Shown here: one piece after another, positions 14,104-19,150 of the stretch
How positions within the stretch are numbered: the first letter of the stretch is position 1
Layout of the letters: every line of letters begins with the position of its first letter
Assembly: GCA_002477505.1 (NCBI GenBank)
Contig: DLQB01000061.1
Coordinates: 1-19,150, forward strand
DNA from: Flavobacteriales bacterium UBA7443
Lineage (GTDB): Bacteria > Bacteroidota > Bacteroidia > Flavobacteriales_D > Sanyastnellaceae
Direction: 5' to 3'
Length of the DNA: 19,150 nt
Notes under the pieces: generated by a model
Told to the model about the DNA's origin: nothing
The model's database searches: none
Seen by the model: the letters and a program-made list of their open reading frames with translations, nothing else
Translations under genes and position numbers: made by a program

Positions 14104-16194
14104 ATGATCCCTGCTCAAACCGTCGATTTGGTAATGCAGACTGCCTTGATAGAAGAGGTGGTAGGGGATTATGTGGAACTTAAAAAATCCGGTAGCTCTT
14201 TCCGTGGATTGAGTCCGTTTACGAACGAGAAAACCCCCTCGTTTTATGTTCTTCCAGAGAAGGGTATTTTCAAGTGTTTTTCCAGTGGGAAGGCAGGAAG
14301 TGTGGTGACTTTTTTGATGGAATTGGAAAAACTGAGTTTTCCGGAAGCCATCAAGCAGTTGGCGCAGCGTTATGGCATTGAGATTGAGGAAGAGGAAGTA
14401 ACACCGGAACAACACCAGGCAAGGACCGAGCGCGAGAGTCTGCTCGCTCTGAATTCGTGGGCTCAAAAGTGGCTAACGGACCAAATGCATGAGACGGACG
14501 AGGGCAAGGCGATTGCGCTTTCGTATTTTGAGTCGCGCGGATTTCGCAAACCCGTTTTGGATGCATTCAAAATTGGTTATTGCCCGGATTCATGGGATGC
14601 CATGAGCCAAGCGGCGCTGGACGCAGGCTATTCCAAGGAGCGACTCTTGGCCCTAGGCCTTGTCAAAGAAACCAATGGCAAGCCGTGGGATTTCTTCAAA
14701 GGTCGTGTCATGTTTCCGATCCGAGATGCAACGGGCAGAACCATTGCTTTTGGAGGACGCACGCTGCGCAGCGACAAAAATACCGCGAAGTATTTCAACA
14801 GCCCTGAAAGCCCGCTTTACAGCAAAGGGCAGGTGCTATTTGGCTTGCATTTGGCAAAGCCATCCATCACCAAGGAAGACCGGGTGCTCTTGGTTGAAGG
14901 ATACACGGATGTCATGGCCATGCACCAAGCGGGCATTGAAAACGTGGTTTCGTCTAGTGGAACAGCCTTGACGGTTGAACAAATCAAGTTGATTCGTCGC
15001 TACACGAAGAATGTGACGGTGTTGTTCGATGGCGACGCGGCTGGCATTCGGGCGTCTTTGCGCGGAACCGACTTGTTGCTTGCGGAGGGACTCAATGTTC
15101 AAGTGGTTCTTTTCCCGGACGGAGATGATCCGGACAGTTTCAGTAAAAAGGTCCCCTCCGAAACGTTGGAGCGCCACATCCGAGAAGAGGCCAAGGATTT
15201 TGTGGCATTCAAATTGGAATTGTTAGCCCGTGAAGCAGGAGATGATCCTGTACTCCGGTCTGAGATGATCCACAGCATCATCGAATCCATCGCCGCCATC
15301 CCCGATGGCATTCAGCAGGGCGTTTACCTTAAGTTGGCAGCAAATGAGTTGTCGATGTCCGAGGATTTGCTTCAACTCGAGTTGAACAAAATCCAAAGGC
15401 AACGGCTATTGGACCAGCAAAAAGCCGAGAAACGTGAGGCTTTCCGCCAGCGCCAAGGATTGGCGTCAGGGGCTTCATCTGCACCACCCATAAACCTTCG
15501 AGTTCCTGCGGATTGGGACGAAAACCACCCAATCGGGTTCGAGCCGGGAAAGGCAATCGAACAAGACTCACTGCTAGCTCATCGCAATGTCCTCGAGGCG
15601 GATTTGATTCGATTGGTGCTGCTCTACAGTTCGGAGCCCATTCAAATCGAGTCTACCGTTGAAGAGGGGGATGCAGAAGATGAATCGAGCGATAGGGCTA
15701 GTGAGGACTTGACCTCTGTTTCTTTTGCCGAATTTGCTTCGCATCATTTTGAAGGGCTGGAAATGGAATTCAAACACGAGGTGTGTGCTTCGATTTGGGC
15801 CATTTATGAGGCAGCCTTGGATTCGGATACTTTGCCAAATTTGGATACTTTCTTAAAACACGAGGACCCGCAACTCCAATCTTTTGTGGCGGATGCAATG
15901 ATTGAAAAGGACAAAGTGAGTGATCGCTGGGGCGAGGTTCACCAAATCTACCCAGCTCGGGAGATTGACCAGTTGAAGAAGGCACTGATGGATACGCTGC
16001 ACCATTTGAAGCTGAATGATAACCGCTCCGAGAGTCGGGATTTACAAGTCAAAATGGAGGGCCTTGAGGAGGCGATTGCAAATGGAGAGGAAGCCGCGCT
16101 GGTCGGTTTGAAGGAATTGCTGGAAAGGCGGAAATCACTCGACCTTCAAAAAACAAAAATTGCCAGTTATTTCGGCGTCGCTATTCTACCCTAA
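14104..16194 (+). CDS. dnaG: DNA primase with degenerate zinc-binding site
   Basis: Makes RNA primers for DNA replication. It has 696 residues, somewhat longer than the E. coli protein (581). The N-terminal CHC2 zinc-finger region is present (FRGLSPFTNEKTPSF at 33-47, KCFSSGKAG at 57-65), but with normal spacing the four metal ligands read S37, T40, C58 and S61 in place of Cys, His, Cys, Cys. The catalytic core follows (about 120-330): the TOPRIM part has E265 in LLVEGYTDV (262-270) and D309/D311 in VLFDGDAAG (306-314). A charged, acidic linker lies at about 519-535, and the C-terminal helicase-interaction region (about 545-690) is weakly conserved, as usual. The stop is ten bases before the MscS-type gene. 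Confidence 0.95.
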   Translation: MIPAQTVDLVMQTALIEEVVGDYVELKKSGSSFRGLSPFTNEKTPSFYVLPEKGIFKCFSSGKAGSVVTFLMELEKLSFPEAIKQLAQRYGIEIEEEEVTPEQHQARTERESLLALNSWAQKWLTDQMHETDEGKAIALSYFESRGFRKPVLDAFKIGYCPDSWDAMSQAALDAGYSKERLLALGLVKETNGKPWDFFKGRVMFPIRDATGRTIAFGGRTLRSDKNTAKYFNSPESPLYSKGQVLFGLHLAKPSITKEDRVLLVEGYTDVMAMHQAGIENVVSSSGTALTVEQIKLIRRYTKNVTVLFDGDAAGIRASLRGTDLLLAEGLNVQVVLFPDGDDPDSFSKKVPSETLERHIREEAKDFVAFKLELLAREAGDDPVLRSEMIHSIIESIAAIPDGIQQGVYLKLAANELSMSEDLLQLELNKIQRQRLLDQQKAEKREAFRQRQGLASGASSAPPINLRVPADWDENHPIGFEPGKAIEQDSLLAHRNVLEADLIRLVLLYSSEPIQIESTVEEGDAEDESSDRASEDLTSVSFAEFASHHFEGLEMEFKHEVCASIWAIYEAALDSDTLPNLDTFLKHEDPQLQSFVADAMIEKDKVSDRWGEVHQIYPAREIDQLKKALMDTLHHLKLNDNRSESRDLQVKMEGLEEAIANGEEAALVGLKELLERRKSLDLQKTKIASYFGVAILP

Positions 16195-16204
16195 TGCTGC
16201 ACCC

Positions 16205-17056
16205 ATGAAGGAGATTTTAAGTTCTGGATTCCATTTGGGGGATCATCATTTTACATTGGGGTCTATGCTCCAAATTGTGGCCATCCTCGCAGTGGCGCAA
16301 GTCGTGTTTTGGGCGATTCGTGCAGCGCTCAGACGCATTTTCAAGGCATCAAGCATGGAGGAAGGCACTCGCTTTATGATCATGCGACTGCTCCGAACGG
16401 TCATTTATACTTTGGGAGTGGTGATTGCTTTGGAAACGGCCGGTGTGGATTTGCAGGCATTGTGGTTTGGCTCTGCGGCGCTGTTGGTGGGTGTGGGTAT
16501 AGGATTACAGAATTTTTTCAATGACGTTGTTTCCGGTTTCGTTTTGTTGTTTGAGGGTGGTGTTCGTGTCGGAGATGAGCTCGAAGTGGATGGGATGCTC
16601 GTTCGGGTGGAGCGGATTGATCTCCGTTCAACGCGGGTGGTGACGCGTTACGGCAATTTGATTGTGATGCCCAATGGCCTCATCTCGGGACAAACCGTTC
16701 GAAATTTTACTCAAGGCGAAGAATCTACCATGCTTCAGGTGGAAGTAAGTGTCGCATACGGCACTGACCTCGATGCAGTGAAAAGGATCTTGTTGGAAGC
16801 TGCAAAAAGCGAGAAGGGCGTGATCCGAAAGGAGGAAGTTGGCGTCTTGTTTACCGATTTCGCTGACTCAGGTTTGCAGTTCAGCGTCTTCTTCTGGGTG
16901 TCAGAGCCTTGGCAACGCAAACTCATTTCGAGTAACGTTCGTTTCAAAATCGACCAAGCCTTCCGCGCAAGTGGAATCACAATCCCATTTCCTCAGCGCG
17001 ACTTGCACCTTCGCTCCGATTCACTCGGGCTCGTGACAAAGCTTCAGAACGATTAG
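16205..17056 (+). CDS. Small MscS-family mechanosensitive channel
   Basis: Inner-membrane channel that opens under membrane tension to release solutes on osmotic downshock. It has 283 residues from the ATG, similar to E. coli MscS (286). Hydrophobic helices lie at about 20-43 and 62-80, and the pore-lining third helix at about 88-118 has the Gly/Ala-rich pattern GSAALLVGVGIGLQNFFNDV (89-108). The beta domain follows, with DELEVDGMLVRVERIDLRST (124-143) and MPNGLISGQTVRNFT (155-169), and the C-terminal part ends with GITIPFPQRDLHLR (257-270). The frame extends to a TTG at 16160 inside dnaG; I reject it. The stop shares bases with the recJ stop on the other strand. Confidence 0.93.
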   Translation: MKEILSSGFHLGDHHFTLGSMLQIVAILAVAQVVFWAIRAALRRIFKASSMEEGTRFMIMRLLRTVIYTLGVVIALETAGVDLQALWFGSAALLVGVGIGLQNFFNDVVSGFVLLFEGGVRVGDELEVDGMLVRVERIDLRSTRVVTRYGNLIVMPNGLISGQTVRNFTQGEESTMLQVEVSVAYGTDLDAVKRILLEAAKSEKGVIRKEEVGVLFTDFADSGLQFSVFFWVSEPWQRKLISSNVRFKIDQAFRASGITIPFPQRDLHLRSDSLGLVTKLQND

Positions 17057-18825
17057 TCCCTTGATTCGGGCAGGTCAGCGTCGGCCTTCCGAATTGCTTT
17101 CAGGTGAAGGTTCAACTCTGTTCGGTTCTGCCAGCCGCGAGGCTTCCACGTGTTTTTGACCAATGTGAATGCAATGTCTACGGGCATATTTTGTTTGATG
17201 TGCGGGGCCAAGTCGCCCATATTCCAGCCAATCGCGTCGATGGTCGGAAAGTCGCCTGTAGCATCCTCTACGGTGATTTTTAGGTGGCGACCTTGATTGC
17301 CAATAGTCCGTGGTGGCCGCACACAGACGACGTTTTTCAGGATAAAGACAGGCGTAGGGTTGCCGGGGCCAAAGGGCTCCAATTGTTGAAGCTCTTTCCA
17401 AGCTTCTAGAGACAGCTCGCTGATGTGTACTTCTCGATCGCAGCGCACAAGCGGCTTGGGCAGAACATTGTTTAACTGCAGCGCGATGGCATCATTGATT
17501 CGTTTTTTGAATTCCGCCAATTGTTCCACCTTAAGACTAAGCCCAGCGGCCATGGGGTGCCCGCCAAATTGTTGGAGCAGGTCTTCGCATGACTCCAAGG
17601 CTTGGTGAATATCCACGCCATGAACTGAACGCGCACTTCCAATCAGTGCTCCGTTCTCTTCCGATAAAACAATGGATGGCCGGTAGCGTTGCTCGATCAT
17701 TCTGCTGGCGACGATGCCAACTACTCCTCGGTGCCAGTCTTTGCCGTGAACAAGGTTTACAAAGGAATCTGAAGCACTTGTTTCAAGCTGTTTCAAGGCG
17801 CTCGCCGTGGTCTCTTCGTCCACTTCCCGCCGTTGTTGATTCATCTCTTCGATTTCCCGTGCAACTTCTGCGGCGCGGGACTCCCGTTTTTCCATTAATA
17901 AATCCACGACACGCTGCGCGTGATCCATCCTTCCTGCGGCATTGATTCGCGGACCGAGGGTAAAGCTGATATCACGAATGGTTTGCGGTGCTTGGTGGAT
18001 GTCTGCTGCCCGCAACAAGGCTAAGATTCCAGGTCGTTGCCGCTTGCGCAATTGTTTCAATCCTTGCGAGGCCATGATGCGGTTCTCACCTTGGAGCTCA
18101 ACCAAATCCGCGCCAATACTGATGGCCACCAAGTCCAACTCTTCATAAATACCACTCTCAGGTAAATCCATCAGATGTGCCAATGATTGGAGCAATTTAA
18201 ATGCCACACCGCAACCGGAAAGCTCTTTGAAAGGGTAAGGACAGTCCGATCGTTTTGGGTTGAGAACGGCAAAAGCTGCGGGCAATGTTGCTTCAGGCAA
18301 GTGATGATCACAAATGATGACATCAATGCCCCGGTCCGCGGCATCCGCCAGAGAATCAAAATCCTTGGTCCCACAGTCCAACGTAAGCATCAAGGAGAAT
18401 CGGTTTTCTGAAGCATACCGCACGCCCTCCATGCTGACCCCATACCCTTCGTTGTAGCGATGTGGAATGTACGTTTCGACTTGGCCTCCAACCCCTTCAA
18501 GGTAACTCGCGACCATGGCAACAGATGTTGTGCCATCGACGTCATAATCGCCATAAATCAAAATGCGCTCCTCGTCTTCAATGGCTTGATGGAGGCGATG
18601 GACGGCCTCCCGCATGTCCTTCATCAGCATCGAGTGATGCATCGCGGACAACGCAGGATTCAGGAAGCCAAGCACTTCCTCAGGTTCTTTTAGTCCGCGC
18701 TGAATGAGAAGCGAAGCAACCAATGGAGTAAGTCCAGCGTTGTTCATCAGGTGCGCGACTGCCGTTTGATCAGGCTGGGGTTTTACAACCCAAGAGCTAT
18801 CATTCAACTGTTGAGATACGGTCAT
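17053..18825 (-). CDS. recJ: Single-strand-specific DNA exonuclease RecJ
   Basis: A 5'-to-3' single-strand DNA exonuclease of the DHH family used in recombination and mismatch repair. It has 590 residues, the usual length. The metal and catalytic motifs are intact: YGDYDVDGTTS (91-101), LTLDCGT (147-153), CDHH (172-175), D240 in SIGADLVEL (236-244), GPRINAAGR (291-299), HRGVVGIVASR (365-375), SARS (397-400) and GGHPMAAG (421-428). The last 130 residues or so form the OB-fold region with LEPFGPGNPTPVF (477-489). Its TAA overlaps the mscS TAG as TTAG, so the two genes meet tail to tail with a 4-base overlap. It is divergent from the partial lipoprotein gene at the window end. Confidence 0.96.
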   Translation of the reverse strand: MTVSQQLNDSSWVVKPQPDQTAVAHLMNNAGLTPLVASLLIQRGLKEPEEVLGFLNPALSAMHHSMLMKDMREAVHRLHQAIEDEERILIYGDYDVDGTTSVAMVASYLEGVGGQVETYIPHRYNEGYGVSMEGVRYASENRFSLMLTLDCGTKDFDSLADAADRGIDVIICDHHLPEATLPAAFAVLNPKRSDCPYPFKELSGCGVAFKLLQSLAHLMDLPESGIYEELDLVAISIGADLVELQGENRIMASQGLKQLRKRQRPGILALLRAADIHQAPQTIRDISFTLGPRINAAGRMDHAQRVVDLLMEKRESRAAEVAREIEEMNQQRREVDEETTASALKQLETSASDSFVNLVHGKDWHRGVVGIVASRMIEQRYRPSIVLSEENGALIGSARSVHGVDIHQALESCEDLLQQFGGHPMAAGLSLKVEQLAEFKKRINDAIALQLNNVLPKPLVRCDREVHISELSLEAWKELQQLEPFGPGNPTPVFILKNVVCVRPPRTIGNQGRHLKITVEDATGDFPTIDAIGWNMGDLAPHIKQNMPVDIAFTLVKNTWKPRGWQNRTELNLHLKAIRKADADLPESRD

Positions 18826-18872
18826 GATGAAAGGACAGTGGTTGCGGTTTTGTGTAACTTCCCCGTCAAGCC

Positions 18873-18891
18873 TTTCATCGTTTTGATGAAA
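18873..18891. other. Perfect 7-bp inverted repeat upstream of recJ
   Basis: TTTCATC (18873-18879) and GATGAAA (18885-18891) flank a five-base loop GTTTT. It is in the divergent gap between recJ and the lipoprotein gene, 48 bases before the recJ start. It could be an operator, a 5' leader hairpin, or a chance AT-rich palindrome. Confidence 0.4.
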
Positions 18892-18897
18892 AAGGTA
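18890..18897 (-). promoter_or_regulatory. Weak candidate -7 box for recJ
   Basis: On the minus strand this is TACCTTTT, one base off TAnnTTTG, 65 bases before the recJ ATG. If used, transcription would begin within the adjacent inverted repeat. No clear -33 element is seen. Confidence 0.25.
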
Positions 18898-18932
18898 AAA
18901 GGGTAATTGCGTCTAACTTATCTTGCACTGCC

Positions 18933-18940
18933 TAATTTAG
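18933..18940 (+). promoter_or_regulatory. Weak candidate -7 box for the terminal lipoprotein gene
   Basis: TAATTTAG matches TAnnTTTG at five of six fixed positions and lies 43 bases before the preferred ATG at 18984. No convincing -33 element is at the standard distance. Confidence 0.3.
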
Positions 18941-18983
18941 GACAATGAAATTGCAAATGCTCAGTCAAAATCGATTTACGAAA

Positions 18984-19150
18984 ATGAAATCTTCAAAATT
19001 TGCTCTCGCTTCTGCGCTTATCTTAATGCTCGCTGTTGTCAGCGGTTGTTTGAACGATGACAATTTGATTCCTGAAAACTGTTACGATGGTATTCTCAAC
19101 AATGGAGAAGAATTGATCGATTGTGGGGGCTCGATATGTCCGGCTTGCGA
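18984..19150 (+). CDS. Lipoprotein with Cys-rich motif, 3' end cut off by the window
   Basis: The first 55 codons of a predicted lipoprotein; no stop before the window edge. The N-terminus has Lys2 and Lys5, a hydrophobic stretch (6-20) and the lipobox VSGC (19-22), so C22 would be lipid-anchored. The mature start carries ENCYDGILNNGEELIDCGG (31-49), then C52 and C55. This matches a short Cys motif (CxDGIxNxGE..DCGG..C..C) often found near the N-terminus or as spacers in large Bacteroidota surface and secreted proteins, presumably stabilised by disulfides (family knowledge). An earlier in-frame ATG at 18945 would add 13 residues; 18984 gives a more normal signal peptide. The rest of the protein and its function cannot be seen. 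Confidence 0.8.
   Translation, partial: MKSSKFALASALILMLAVVSGCLNDDNLIPENCYDGILNNGEELIDCGGSICPAC

Noticed and set aside
13983..14183. Small plus-strand open frame in the rprX/dnaG gap
   Set aside because: It overlaps the first 80 bases of dnaG in another frame, has no motif, and crosses the dnaG promoter box.
14104..16194. dnaG as a pseudogene because of the missing zinc ligands
   Set aside because: The frame is full length, the TOPRIM acids are intact, and the flanking finger region is conserved, so it is surely a working primase.
16160..16204. TTG-started extension of the MscS-type gene into dnaG
   Set aside because: It uses a rare start and the ATG at 16205 gives the family length and helix arrangement.
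1..19150. Hidden mobile element, CRISPR array, tRNA or defence island
   Set aside because: All gaps are short and were read on both strands; no spaced direct repeats, transposase or integrase genes, tRNA-like cloverleaf or terminal inverted repeats were seen.

Overview
The window looks like a piece of a Bacteroidota chromosome, probably Flavobacteriales (inference). The signs are several intergenic matches to the Bacteroidota -7 promoter box TAnnTTTG, a DnaG primase whose zinc-site residues follow the degenerate pattern I associate with this phylum, an RprX/RprY-type two-component pair, the gene sets yicC-gmk-nadD and pth-rplY-prs, and a lipoprotein start with the Cys-rich 'CxDGIxNxGE..DCGG..C..C' motif of Bacteroidota surface proteins. 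Genes are tightly packed. No gap exceeds about 200 bases. I see no tRNA, rRNA, CRISPR array, insertion sequence, phage gene or defence system. It reads as conserved core genome, not an accessory island.

Layout. (1) 8-6708, all minus strand, read from high to low coordinates: a long-chain polyprenyl diphosphate synthase, a YwqK/MORN-like lipoprotein, a secreted glucosaminidase with LysM-like repeats, then hmgA, hppD and a double-ATPase peptide-type ABC transporter subunit. hmgA and hppD are two consecutive steps of tyrosine breakdown (4-hydroxyphenylpyruvate to homogentisate to maleylacetoacetate), and the transporter gene follows 8 bases later. (2) 6713-6756: back-to-back promoters. (3) 6772-8872, plus strand: yicC, gmk, nadD. 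(4) 8873-13906, minus strand: rprX and rprY, then a TonB-like protein, then prs (with its own promoter), rplY and pth. (5) 14104-17056, plus strand: dnaG and a small MscS-type channel. (6) 17053-18825, minus strand: recJ. (7) 18984 to the end, plus strand: the start of a lipoprotein cut off by the window edge.

The genes cover nucleotide and cofactor supply (prs, gmk, nadD), translation quality (pth, rplY), replication and repair (dnaG, recJ), isoprenoid chains, envelope maintenance and sensing (glucosaminidase, MscS, RprXY, TonB-like), and amino-acid or peptide use (transporter, hppD, hmgA).

No clearly new system was found. The best leads are an 18-bp tandem duplication that doubles the start site of the MORN lipoprotein at the end of the prenyl synthase gene, the primase with one remaining zinc ligand, two tail-to-tail gene pairs with no intergenic DNA, a 9-bp tandem repeat coding the acidic tail of L25, and several hairpins near regulatory regions.
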